Below are positions 22,304-31,548 of a DNA stretch of 38,305 nt, piece after piece. This DNA is from a virus: positions 1 through 38,305 of the IMG/VR virus record IMGVR_UViG_3300035128_000027; one strand, written 5' to 3'. The position numbers and the translations under genes were made by a program. Positions within the stretch are counted from its first letter, which is position 1; each line of letters opens with the position of its first letter. The notes beneath the pieces were generated by a model. The model saw only the letters and a list, made by a program, of their open reading frames with translations, was not told the DNA's origin and did not search any database.

Positions 22304-22990
22304 TTATTTTTTTAATTTAGCAACCAAATATAATGTACCTAGCAACATTATACATCCACCGCTAACCAGCATAAACAACGGTTTTTCTTCTCCAGTTTTA
22401 GGCAAGTTTTTATTATTAGCAAGTAACTTGCTAGTTTTATTTTTGCTATTGCTAGGTTCATTGCTAGGTAATACTGGGGAAATAGTAGGATTTAAAGTAG
22501 GTGTTATAATTGTTTCTGTTGGTTCAGGTGGTGTATTAGGTAAAGTAATCATTGGTGTTATAGTTGGTTCATCTGTAATAGTTGGTGTCGGTGTCGATAT
22601 TATTTCAGATCTACTAACTACAAAATAAAACCAATAATATAAATTATCATATTCACCTATTTCATTTTGTTTTTCAACTTTTACAAATATTATCTTTAAA
22701 CCTTTTTTTAAGAATTTTTCATTGTAACCAGAATAAACTAAAATATCATCTTTATAACTTTTCATATCGATTATACAATATGGATTTGTCGTAGTTATAG
22801 ATTCACCAATATTAATTTTATTTCCATCAATTGTAACATTTGTATCGTATTCTGGTTGATTGCTTATTTGGTCAATAGGTGTTATTTTCTTAAAAAATAC
22901 CTTATATTCATAAGTTGTATCGGCATAAGATAAATTTACGAATAAAACTAAAAATGCTACTACAAGTATAAAACTAATTAATTTTTTCAT
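22304..22990 (-). CDS. secreted, sortase-anchored (LPXTG) surface protein
   Basis: A 228-residue protein with a signal peptide (KKLISFILVVAFLVLFVNLSYA, cleavage near 23). A folded region of about 110 residues follows, then a Thr/Pro-rich stalk (about 112-170) and a complete cell-wall sorting signal: LPKTGE, a hydrophobic helix (MLVSGGCIMLLGTLYLVA) and a KLKK tail. Sortase would link it to host peptidoglycan, so it acts on the bacterial surface, not in the virion. It is the last gene of the late operon, behind AAAGGAG. A role in blocking superinfection or changing host adhesion is inferred from location only. The folded region is not recognised. Confidence 0.85.
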   Translation of the reverse strand: MKKLISFILVVAFLVLFVNLSYADTTYEYKVFFKKITPIDQISNQPEYDTNVTIDGNKINIGESITTTNPYCIIDMKSYKDDILVYSGYNEKFLKKGLKIIFVKVEKQNEIGEYDNLYYWFYFVVSRSEIISTPTPTITDEPTITPMITLPNTPPEPTETIITPTLNPTISPVLPSNEPSNSKNKTSKLLANNKNLPKTGEEKPLFMLVSGGCIMLLGTLYLVAKLKK

Positions 22991-23021
22991 GTTGTTTTTA
23001 TCTCCTTTATAATTTTATTTA

Positions 23022-23672
23022 TTATAAGCATTTTTCAACACTAAAATATAATTTATAGAACCCAGTACCTCCAATAGCACGATTACTACCTGAATCTTGC
23101 CAAGCTGCCATTTCTACATAATCATTAGCATTTAAATACTTTTTTATAGATAATGAATTCCCACCTCTTCCAGAACTACCGACTGACCTCATGTCAGCGT
23201 ATATGGAAGCACCATTGACGTTAGCATACATTGCCCGATCACTAGAGCCACCACCAGTAGCCCAACGGCTACCCATTGAAATTTCATATAATCCCGCACT
23301 AGGAACTATAATTCTATCATTGGCATCATTAAACATAGAACTTGGATCAAAGTCTACATCACCAGTACCAAAAGTAATTTTTGTAGTTGAACCACTAGAA
23401 ATAGTTTGTGAAGATGCTTTTATTAAAGAGCATTTTTCTTGTTTTGCTGTCCCAATAACTCCAATTATGACAAATTTATTTAAATATTTTATCATTAATA
23501 CATTACTACCTATACTTGCACCAATGATATTTAATGACCTGACCTTAATTGGATCATCTGAAGGAATAAATTTAATCTGTAATGGATCTAAACTGTATAC
23601 AATACCAGTAAATAATATTTCTTCTACTTTTCGATTAACCAAATATTTTAATGTATCTAATATATCAGACAT
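23022..23672 (-). CDS. baseplate/receptor-binding protein with C1q-like C-terminal domain
   Basis: A 216-residue protein. Residues 1-75 look like an OB-fold baseplate piece (EEILFTGIVYSLDPLQIKFIP...NVLMIKYLNKFVIIGVIG). Residues about 85-216 read as a C1q/TNF-like jelly roll (TKITFGTGDVDFDPSSMF, RIIVPSAGLYEISMGSRW, KKYLNANDYVEMAAWQDSG, GTGFYKLYFSVEK), a fold used by phages for trimeric receptor binding. It follows the Gp37-like hub with an 8-base overlap. Good candidate host-recognition tip. Confidence 0.75.
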   Translation of the reverse strand: MSDILDTLKYLVNRKVEEILFTGIVYSLDPLQIKFIPSDDPIKVRSLNIIGASIGSNVLMIKYLNKFVIIGVIGTAKQEKCSLIKASSQTISSGSTTKITFGTGDVDFDPSSMFNDANDRIIVPSAGLYEISMGSRWATGGGSSDRAMYANVNGASIYADMRSVGSSGRGGNSLSIKKYLNANDYVEMAAWQDSGSNRAIGGTGFYKLYFSVEKCL

Positions 23673-24768
23673 ATAATTTAAACCTCCTTATAATCGATTT
23701 TACACTAACACCAGGTGTTAATTTATAAGACTGTTTTACAATCTTATAAATATAATCTAGTCCCAGATCCGTATTTTTAAATCTATAAGCATCGCCTTGC
23801 CAGGGAATACCATCTGTTAATCTTGGAGTAATATAAGCATGTTTATAACTAATTGCTTCCTCTAGTTCTAACATTTTTCTTAATTCTCGTCTAGCACGTA
23901 AATCAACATAATCTTGACTTACTGCCTCAGACTGAAAAATTTTAGTTACATATCGCCCAATACTTGTATAACTAAATGGGTGTCCCGCTAATCCTTCGTC
24001 TTCCATACTTAAAGTCGCTTCAAGCGGCGGTGTATCTTGCTGTAATTGATTTACTATAATTTTAACGATATTATATCCATCACTATAATCAACATCTAAA
24101 TTTATATTATCTTCATATAATGACCTATTATTGTCTTCAAAAATATGAGCTATATTTGGAGTAGGACTCCAAGGAATACCCCTATAAACACCATTTCCAC
24201 TAACCCATAATGGATAGTAGTTAATCATGTTTAATAGACTATTTATAATAAATAATTTACTTCGTCCTAATTCATAACTTATATCCTCTGATAATGTCTC
24301 GTCACTAGGTTCTATATTATATATTACCCAGGTCCCAACTGAATCTAATAATGATTCTATTGCAGAAACTACATTGGTTCCTTCTGAAAAAGTTTGACTA
24401 ACCAATGTCTTATCCTGGTCTAATGCTTTCAATAAATCATATCCGCTTATTTTTCTACTTACATTACCTGTATTAAGATTTTTAGTTGGTGATAGTAACA
24501 TGTAATGCCCTAATGGAATTTCATAGGTAACTCCATCAACAGTCAAACAATACCATGGCTTTATTAAATCTTTTAAATAATTTATTTCTGATAAATGTTT
24601 AATTTCAAAATCGGCACCTGTAATAATATCTTGTTCAAAATCCATTTTAATATTTGCATTTTCGACGTAATTAGTTATAAATTGACTATGTTTATACATG
24701 TCATTTTGTAGGGTTAATAATTCAAATTTAAAAGTTTCTAATCCTCCATTATCAAAAATCGTAATCAT
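23665..24768 (-). CDS. tail hub/baseplate protein, ReqiPepy6 Gp37-like
   Basis: A 367-residue structural protein. The N-terminal half carries segments typical of Gp37-like and tail-hub proteins (GGLETFKFELLTLQND, GADFEIKHLSEINYLKDLIKPWYCLTVDG, YEIPLGHYMLLSPTK, SRKISGYDLLKALDQDK); the C-terminal half has RARRELRKMLELEEAISYKHAYITPRL and GDAYRFKNTDLGLDYIYKIVKQ, the strand pattern of the hub's lower domain. It should form the ring at the tail tip below the large fibre protein. Confidence 0.8.
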   Translation of the reverse strand: MITIFDNGGLETFKFELLTLQNDMYKHSQFITNYVENANIKMDFEQDIITGADFEIKHLSEINYLKDLIKPWYCLTVDGVTYEIPLGHYMLLSPTKNLNTGNVSRKISGYDLLKALDQDKTLVSQTFSEGTNVVSAIESLLDSVGTWVIYNIEPSDETLSEDISYELGRSKLFIINSLLNMINYYPLWVSGNGVYRGIPWSPTPNIAHIFEDNNRSLYEDNINLDVDYSDGYNIVKIIVNQLQQDTPPLEATLSMEDEGLAGHPFSYTSIGRYVTKIFQSEAVSQDYVDLRARRELRKMLELEEAISYKHAYITPRLTDGIPWQGDAYRFKNTDLGLDYIYKIVKQSYKLTPGVSVKSIIRRFKLYV

Positions 24769-24774
24769 ATATTA

Positions 24775-27700
24775 TCACTCTACCTTTTCTACTCTTGTCA
24801 TACTTGTATTAAATGTATATGCCTCTGGATCTTTAATTTTAAATCTAGATCCAGATAACATAACATAACACCAATTACCCCGCCAATCTCTGTAATATAT
24901 ATCACCTATAGATTCTATTATATCAACTAAAATAGCTCTTTTTGAGTCAATACAATATGCACTAAAATTAAAAGAATGATTTATATTATTTCCTTGATAT
25001 TTTACAGGATAAGTCCTGCCTAAATATTGTTTGATTGTTTCTTCTCTATTTCTATTTTCAGTTAATGAAACATCACCATCTAATTTGACGTAATCTTCAA
25101 AATTATTGCCACCATTTATAAAAAATGCACCTGTTAATAATACATCTAAATCAACTTCATCAGAATTATTGCTTGATGGTGTACTACTAATAGATTGTAC
25201 ATAATAATTATTATTTCCTCCTACAGATGGTATATGATCCCTAATAGTCGTATTAACTGGAACATTATCCTCTACTAATAACCATTCACCACCATCAATA
25301 CTTCGATAAACTTTATTATAATCAGTTTCAGCATTTAGCGGCGAAATTTCAATAGTTATTACAGGCTCACTGCCTTCAATAGTACTATCATAAAATTCAT
25401 CAATTGATCCGTCCGTAGTTGTTGGGACTATCGCAAGTCCCTCAAAATCTGTAATTGTTTCGTCTGCAATATCATCTAATAATAATTTTAAATCCCAGGT
25501 TTCAATTTCTCCAGCTATATGACTATGATCGTCATAATCTGTTGTATCCAATGTCGGTATCGTTCCATCTGTAACTAATGTTTCGTCCCAACTAGTCTTT
25601 ATGTAATTTACTTTACTTGCAATTCCAGGTGTTAAAGTAGTTTTTCTAAATAATTGCAAGTCAGCTGAAACAATAGTTTTTCCAACAAAGAAAGAAAAAT
25701 CAAAATCTAATAATATTCTTTTTACTGTTGTACCTCCTGTTGTATCATCTTCTAGTTGTAACTGACCATTATCATTATAATTAATACCTGAATTATCAGA
25801 ATCAATGTAAGTATCTTGAGTACTATTATTATTGTATTCTGTAATTATTTCAGGATTTGTAATATCTATATCAATAGATCCTGATGTATTATCTAATGTT
25901 AATTCAAAAGTTGGCTTCGTTGGTTGTAAAAATTCGGTTGTAAATTCTGTTTCGGTTTCTTCGCTCCAAAATTCATTTTCACTTTGAACTTGGAGTGTAA
26001 CTCTATAAGTTTGTTCGTTTTCTAAAGTATAGTTAAAAGTATAACTATCACTACCACCATTAGCAACATTACTTGATTCATAATGACTTTCTAATAATAC
26101 CCCAGTTGAATCATATAAATTTACTAAAAATTGTATTTGTTCGTCGCCTTCTACCTGAGTATAATTCCAATCCATTGTTAATTGAGATAGTCCATAATTA
26201 GCGGAATCTGTAGGTGATGTTATAATCCCTATTGGTCGTGATACTGTAAAATATGTTGCTGTATTACTCCAATCTGAACCAGTTGAGTATTCGCCCCAAG
26301 TTTTAACTTGCCAATTATAGGTATTTCCATTTTTAAAACTATTTGCAACAATGTTTAATTGTTCGGCTGTTAATTCCACTTCGTGATACTGTATAAAATA
26401 ATCACCAGCATAATTTGTGAAATCAGTTACTTTTACCAATTGAAGATATTGAGATACTATATAACTGTTATACGCTGAATTATCCAAAGCATATAACTCA
26501 ATTCTTACATATGTTATATCGTCCCATCCACTAGGACTACCAGCGGTCGTAAATGCCGATTTTGCGACTGATATCTGATTCCATCCATTTACTAAGCCAA
26601 CAGATGGATCAACTTCATAATAAAAACAATTTGAATTATCATCACCTAATTTAATAGCTAGATTTGTATAATAACTTACATCATAAATATATACAGTAAA
26701 AACTATTAAATCCGCTGTAGTTGATGCACTTGCATCGTCAAATTGTGTTAAATCTATTGAAGACGGATTTTTATACATTCCTACATATGATTCACTATCA
26801 TCTTCATCAGCCATATAAACGCCAGAATTAGGAAATGGTCCTTGAATTAAATCAACTATATCTGACCCCACCATAGTCCATTCATTATAATCTTTGAAAG
26901 ATTCTATTTCTTTAGGATAAGTGCCACCTGATACTTTTATCCTAAGACTAAATTTAGTTTGGGCTGTATTATCAGTTGGATTATGATTCCAACTAAATAT
27001 TTTATCTTCGTCTCCTATTCCGATATTGGCTGACAATCCTGTTGGGGCATCTGGTTGTGATAATGTTACAACATCACCAGATTCATTATATCCAGAGTAT
27101 AAAGTACTTTGATATGTCCCCTCTTCGGCTTGTACTCTATATTGTCCGTATGCGTACGGTGACAAATCTGTATATTCTGTTACTCCTGTTCCAACTGTAT
27201 CAAGATTTGACCAACTTCCCCAGGTGTCGCCACTGTCGGTTGATTCTCTTCTTTGGATTCTAAATAAATCTTCTTGGTATGAATTATCGGTCCATGTGAT
27301 TTTTACACTTGAACCGCTTCGAGCCGCCGATACATTTGTTGGCTTTGCTGGAGTAGTATGGATATAATTTGTGTAATCATATGCAGAATATCCAGCGGAA
27401 TTATACGACCTCATTCTATATCTATATTGACGATTTGCTACTGTTGTATTATCAGTGTAACTATGAGTTCCATTGGTTGTATAATCTGTAGTTACTGTTT
27501 TAATAGTGTACCAATTATTTGATACATTATCCCATCTTTGTAAATACTGCGTGTATACTGGTCTATCATCACTTGCATTACGAGTCCATGATATTGTTTG
27601 ACTTGTATCTGAATTTCTACTAACAGCTGCACTTGTTGGAGGATTTGGAACAGCAATCATAAATACTCCGACGTATGGTTCGTCGTTAGAATCCGTATTA

Positions 27701-28116
27701 TAACCAGACATTGATAATACAGACGGATAACTATTAGTATTAGTTTTCCTATAACCATTTCCGCTACCAGAGGCTGTACCCATTACATGAGAACCAGAAG
27801 GATGACGATAAACACCAACCCAAACAGTATCACCTTGCATTACATGGGCACTTACGCTTCTTTCATATGTATATTGTGTCGAAGAGCTACCATCAGCCAT
27901 TGTAAAAGTACTTGACTGAGTTACTGCAATACCACCAGGACCCCAAGCGACTAAACGAGTTTGAACAGCTCCAGTATATCCCGCTGCCCTTACTTTCAAT
28001 TTTATTATAGCTGTTCCAGGTGTTAAACCGCCAATAGCAGCACAATGTTGGTTATACGTATTTAATAAACTATATGCATACCCAGTAGCCCCACCATTTG
28101 AATAATGCCAGCCCAT
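24775..28116 (-). CDS. large tail-tip/fibre protein with Fn3, jelly-roll and DNRLRE domains
   Basis: A 1113-residue protein. The N-terminus (1-150) is a Gly/Ser/Tyr-rich beta domain. Residues about 155-355 hold two fibronectin type III repeats (PTSAAVSRNSDTSQTISWTR, PTNVSAARSGSSVKITW). About 400-570 is a carbohydrate-binding-like jelly roll (VDLIQGPFPNSGVYMADEDD to ITYVRIELYAL). Further Fn3-like repeats follow, then a DNRLRE domain (about 765-900, QDTYIDSDNSG...VKRILLDFDF). The C-terminal 130 residues resemble a distal-tail piece (GNNFEDYVKLDGDVSLTENRNREETIKQYLGRTYPVKYQG). The start directly follows the tape-measure stop. It is the likely adhesion device. Confidence 0.82.
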   Translation of the reverse strand: MGWHYSNGGATGYAYSLLNTYNQHCAAIGGLTPGTAIIKLKVRAAGYTGAVQTRLVAWGPGGIAVTQSSTFTMADGSSSTQYTYERSVSAHVMQGDTVWVGVYRHPSGSHVMGTASGSGNGYRKTNTNSYPSVLSMSGYNTDSNDEPYVGVFMIAVPNPPTSAAVSRNSDTSQTISWTRNASDDRPVYTQYLQRWDNVSNNWYTIKTVTTDYTTNGTHSYTDNTTVANRQYRYRMRSYNSAGYSAYDYTNYIHTTPAKPTNVSAARSGSSVKITWTDNSYQEDLFRIQRRESTDSGDTWGSWSNLDTVGTGVTEYTDLSPYAYGQYRVQAEEGTYQSTLYSGYNESGDVVTLSQPDAPTGLSANIGIGDEDKIFSWNHNPTDNTAQTKFSLRIKVSGGTYPKEIESFKDYNEWTMVGSDIVDLIQGPFPNSGVYMADEDDSESYVGMYKNPSSIDLTQFDDASASTTADLIVFTVYIYDVSYYTNLAIKLGDDNSNCFYYEVDPSVGLVNGWNQISVAKSAFTTAGSPSGWDDITYVRIELYALDNSAYNSYIVSQYLQLVKVTDFTNYAGDYFIQYHEVELTAEQLNIVANSFKNGNTYNWQVKTWGEYSTGSDWSNTATYFTVSRPIGIITSPTDSANYGLSQLTMDWNYTQVEGDEQIQFLVNLYDSTGVLLESHYESSNVANGGSDSYTFNYTLENEQTYRVTLQVQSENEFWSEETETEFTTEFLQPTKPTFELTLDNTSGSIDIDITNPEIITEYNNNSTQDTYIDSDNSGINYNDNGQLQLEDDTTGGTTVKRILLDFDFSFFVGKTIVSADLQLFRKTTLTPGIASKVNYIKTSWDETLVTDGTIPTLDTTDYDDHSHIAGEIETWDLKLLLDDIADETITDFEGLAIVPTTTDGSIDEFYDSTIEGSEPVITIEISPLNAETDYNKVYRSIDGGEWLLVEDNVPVNTTIRDHIPSVGGNNNYYVQSISSTPSSNNSDEVDLDVLLTGAFFINGGNNFEDYVKLDGDVSLTENRNREETIKQYLGRTYPVKYQGNNINHSFNFSAYCIDSKRAILVDIIESIGDIYYRDWRGNWCYVMLSGSRFKIKDPEAYTFNTSMTRVEKVE

Positions 28117-30582
28117 TTAACCACTTCCCATCATACTTTTATATTTTTTCACACTTTTTATCATTTCAATAAAATCATCTAGATCCTTATAATTTGACGG
28201 ATCTATTTTCATATTTATATTAAAAACATCTTGTATTGTCCTATTAACATTTGATACATTTGTTGATTGTGGTGTTAGATTATTATATATTACATCACTT
28301 GCCTGTTTTATTTTGGATATCCCAATATTATCTTTTAATCCTAAATTTAAACCTTCTACTATATTTACACCTATATCATACATGACTTTTGATGGTGATT
28401 TTAATTTTAATTTATCTTTTAATGCTTTTTCAACTGCTTTTGCTATTTCAGCAGCTTTATTTTTAACAGATTGTAATAAACTACCCAAGCCATCTATTAA
28501 GCCCTGTACAATATCGGCTCCTATATCATATAAATCAATAGATTTTAATTTTTTTGTAATAGCCTTCTTAAAATCTTCAAATTTATCCCTACCTTTTGAT
28601 ACTAAATCTTTAAATTTATTTATTAATTTAGTTACCATATTTTTTATTGTACTTATTGCCTTATCTTTTAAACTATTAAATTTATCGATTCCTTTTGATA
28701 CTAGATCCTTAATAAGACCCGCAATTTTACCAGGTAATTTTGAAAACCATTTAATTATATCATTTACTAAATCTGGGACTATTGAATTACCAACTAACTT
28801 ATCATATAACTTTTTAAACCAATATAATAATCCATCCAATATAGTTTTACCTACATGTATCAAAAAATCAGTGACTGGTTTTATCTTTTCCTTAACAACC
28901 AAAAATGTATTCCCTACCCAATCAATAGCTTTTACTATAAAAGATGCAGTATCATAAAATGCGGTACCCATTCCTATAAATAATTCAACACCGCCAACTA
29001 ATGCGGGTAAAGATAATAATACCAATCTTTCTATAGATGCAATTATTTCATCAAAAAATGGAGTTTGGGCAAAATCACCAATTGCATCCATAAAGTCAAA
29101 GTATGCGTTTATTACATTTCCAATCATTTCTTCAATAGTTGGTAATGATGCCTCTAAAAGCATCATATAATTTTCCATACTTTCAGAATCCCATAAATCC
29201 GAAATCTTTTCAATAATTATTTCAATGGTTTCTCTTAACCCAGCTAATTTTAAAACGAAATCATCAATATCAGCATTTGGAAATATATTTTTCAATGCTT
29301 CTTTCATTTTTTCAAAACTTTGATCGAAGTTACCATTTACCATAAATTCAAATAACCCCTCAAGTGCTTTTTTAACATCATCCGCATTATCATTTATAAA
29401 ATCAAACAATGGTTTAAATTTTGCCTGTATATGATCCGTTAGATCCGTTGCTTTATCTTTTATATTTTTTATTCCTTCTACTAATACAGGAACTATTTTT
29501 TTAGAAACAGGAAGTAATATTTCCATTTCTAAAGTCCTACCTATTACTTTCAATGCTTCATCTAAACTATCAAAATTAGTTTTATTTAATTCATCCATGT
29601 GATTTTTAGTCTTATCCATTCCATTGTCTATACCTAATAAAGAAGATATACCTTTAGGTCCTAAGTCTTCCCACATAGTACCAAATAAAGCGACTCCGAT
29701 TTCATTTTGTTTAACCTGGTCGTCTTCATCTAATAGAGCCTGAATTATTTTTTGTTGTGCTTTTTTTCCTTCTTCTCCACCTTTTGCAATGGTTTTTGAA
29801 TATTTTTTGTAACTAATGTCTAAATCGTCATAAGCTTTTAAAGTGCCTTTACTTCCATCAATGGATCTTATATTAAATTCTTTTTGAGCATCTATTAACT
29901 TATCTAATGAAAAAACACCGTTTTCATGACCAGCCATCATTATACTAAAAAATTCATCTGTAGTTAACCCAGCCTTTTTTATTTGTACAGCATACTCATT
30001 TAATACATCAAGATAATCACCATTTGCATTTAAACCGTTTTCCCATCCTTGTACAATAAGCTCGAAGGCTTCTTCACTGGTTATATTTAAATTTTTTGTC
30101 AGATTATCAACAGTTTTAACCGCTTCACCATAATCAACATCCATTTTTTTTGACAAAGTTATTATACTTTTTGTTTGATCTTCCAGGGCTTTTCCTGTTA
30201 ATCCTGTCTGTTGTTTTACTTGTTTCATAGCTTCGGCAACGTCTCTAATATCGTCACCATAACCAGCTTTATATACATTTTTTAATGATTTTCCTAGACC
30301 TTCGGTTTCACCTTTTGTTGTACCTGTAGAAGCACTCAGATCCCCTAATGTATCAACAAATTCATCTGCAACCTTAATTGATTTTCCTAATGGTACTAAT
30401 AAAGCGGCTGTTATAATACCGCCAACAATACCTATTGCCGCCCCAGCAATGCCTAATGTTTTCCCAACAGCTCCAAAAGCAACATCTAAACCCTTCGCCG
30501 ACTCTGTTGTTTCAGCTATACGTCCTTCTATGTCGCCTTCTTCCCTAAGTAACATAGTTCCGAAAACTCTAAATATTTCCAA
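28117..30582 (-). CDS. tail tape measure protein
   Basis: An 821-residue, helix-rich protein that sets tail length and leaves the tail first during DNA injection. Residues about 60-330 match the TP901-type core (VADEFVDTLGDLSASTGTT, MKQVKQQTGLTGKALEDQT, GENG-type HENGVFSLDKLIDAQ). The centre has hydrophobic helical stretches (IERLVLLSLPALVGGVELFIGMG), and the C-terminal part has repeated amphipathic helices (DKAISTIKNMVTKLINKF, LYDIGADIVQGLIDGL, KSPSKVMYDIGVNIVEGL). About 2.5 kb implies a tail of roughly 120 nm. The start is TTG 30582 behind GAGGTGAG. Confidence 0.93.
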   Translation of the reverse strand: MEIFRVFGTMLLREEGDIEGRIAETTESAKGLDVAFGAVGKTLGIAGAAIGIVGGIITAALLVPLGKSIKVADEFVDTLGDLSASTGTTKGETEGLGKSLKNVYKAGYGDDIRDVAEAMKQVKQQTGLTGKALEDQTKSIITLSKKMDVDYGEAVKTVDNLTKNLNITSEEAFELIVQGWENGLNANGDYLDVLNEYAVQIKKAGLTTDEFFSIMMAGHENGVFSLDKLIDAQKEFNIRSIDGSKGTLKAYDDLDISYKKYSKTIAKGGEEGKKAQQKIIQALLDEDDQVKQNEIGVALFGTMWEDLGPKGISSLLGIDNGMDKTKNHMDELNKTNFDSLDEALKVIGRTLEMEILLPVSKKIVPVLVEGIKNIKDKATDLTDHIQAKFKPLFDFINDNADDVKKALEGLFEFMVNGNFDQSFEKMKEALKNIFPNADIDDFVLKLAGLRETIEIIIEKISDLWDSESMENYMMLLEASLPTIEEMIGNVINAYFDFMDAIGDFAQTPFFDEIIASIERLVLLSLPALVGGVELFIGMGTAFYDTASFIVKAIDWVGNTFLVVKEKIKPVTDFLIHVGKTILDGLLYWFKKLYDKLVGNSIVPDLVNDIIKWFSKLPGKIAGLIKDLVSKGIDKFNSLKDKAISTIKNMVTKLINKFKDLVSKGRDKFEDFKKAITKKLKSIDLYDIGADIVQGLIDGLGSLLQSVKNKAAEIAKAVEKALKDKLKLKSPSKVMYDIGVNIVEGLNLGLKDNIGISKIKQASDVIYNNLTPQSTNVSNVNRTIQDVFNINMKIDPSNYKDLDDFIEMIKSVKKYKSMMGSG

Positions 30583-30601
30583 TTATTCTCACCTCACTTT
30601 A

Positions 30602-30922
30602 TTATGTGACGTTTTTAAATTTTTCTAGGTATACCAATGCATGATGGTTTAAATGTGCTGTATTTTCAGTATCTGATATAACCTGATAATTTTCGCCTTC
30701 ATATACTACAATATCACCAAACTTTATATCAAAATCATCAGTAAAAAATTTATATTGTGCCTTATAAAGTTGTTTACCCGCCGTTACTTGTCTAATAAAT
30801 GATTGTGTTCCCTTATATCCATTAATAGCTGTTGATGGTAATGTTTCAACAGGTTCTCCTTTAGCATCATATGTTTTAGTTGGTCTCTTACGAGTACAAG
30901 AAATATAAAAATCCTCAATCAT
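30602..30922 (-). CDS. head closure / neck protein
   Basis: A 106-residue beta-rich protein (RKRPTKTYDAKGEPVETLP, SFIRQVTAGKQLYKAQYKFFTDDFDIKFGDIVVYEGENYQVI, ALVYLEKF). The GDIVVYEGENYQVIS segment is typical of SPP1 gp16 / HK97 gp7-type stoppers that close the portal after packaging. It overlaps the connector gene by four bases. Its place after the tail chaperones and before the tape measure is unusual for this gene. Confidence 0.65.
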   Translation of the reverse strand: MIEDFYISCTRKRPTKTYDAKGEPVETLPSTAINGYKGTQSFIRQVTAGKQLYKAQYKFFTDDFDIKFGDIVVYEGENYQVISDTENTAHLNHHALVYLEKFKNVT

Positions 30923-31545
30923 AATATTTCCTCAGTTGATAAATTTTCATATATTCTTTCAAGATAAAGTTTTCTATAATCATTTAAGCCATTCATAATT
31001 ACTTTAGGATAACCACTGCTTGTAATTTCTCCTAAATTATATGAATAACTATCAATATGCTCTGATGACATACCAGGTGTTATTTTAGCCATATTAAATT
31101 TTATCATTTGAGCCGCAACAATCTCTAATGGTCTTGGATATTCTAATCTTACAACCATAACCGTATTGCCAGATTCATTTTTGACAATATTAATATCATT
31201 TAAAATAATACTTCCAGTAGTTATACTGTCTATAGTAAAACTTTTATTATTGAACTTACTGTTAAATACTCGTATACTGTCACCAACGTTAAAATCATAT
31301 GATGTTAGATCTTTTACACTATTATCTATACTATTGGTACTATTAACAAATTCTAAATCATTATTATACATATACACCCTAGGTATTCTTATTCCATTTA
31401 ATGAGATATCATCATCAATGAAATAATTATTACAATGGTCTACTATTACTTCTTCTACTAATGGAATTAAACTATTTATTAAAGTATCATATGTACTTCC
31501 AGATATTTGTAATAAGGTTTTTGCCTTTGATAATGTTATTATCAT
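30919..31545 (-). CDS. head-tail connector, gp6/gp15-like
   Basis: A 208-residue protein. It begins MIITLSKAKTLLQISGSTYDTLINSLIPLVEEVIVDHCNNYF, the helical start of gp6/gp15-like head-tail adaptors, and later has RPLEIVAAQMIKFNMAKIT and GLNDYRKLYLE, the closing helices of that family. A beta insertion of about 80 residues (IRIPRVYMYNNDLEFV to TVMVVRLEY) makes it longer than usual. It should form the ring under the portal. Confidence 0.68.
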   Translation of the reverse strand: MIITLSKAKTLLQISGSTYDTLINSLIPLVEEVIVDHCNNYFIDDDISLNGIRIPRVYMYNNDLEFVNSTNSIDNSVKDLTSYDFNVGDSIRVFNSKFNNKSFTIDSITTGSIILNDINIVKNESGNTVMVVRLEYPRPLEIVAAQMIKFNMAKITPGMSSEHIDSYSYNLGEITSSGYPKVIMNGLNDYRKLYLERIYENLSTEEIL

Positions 31546-31548
31546 ATT

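Noticed and set aside
28313-28957. 214-codon open frame opposite the tape measure gene
   Set aside because: Reflects the skewed codon use of the tape measure; composition is unlike a protein and no start signal is present.
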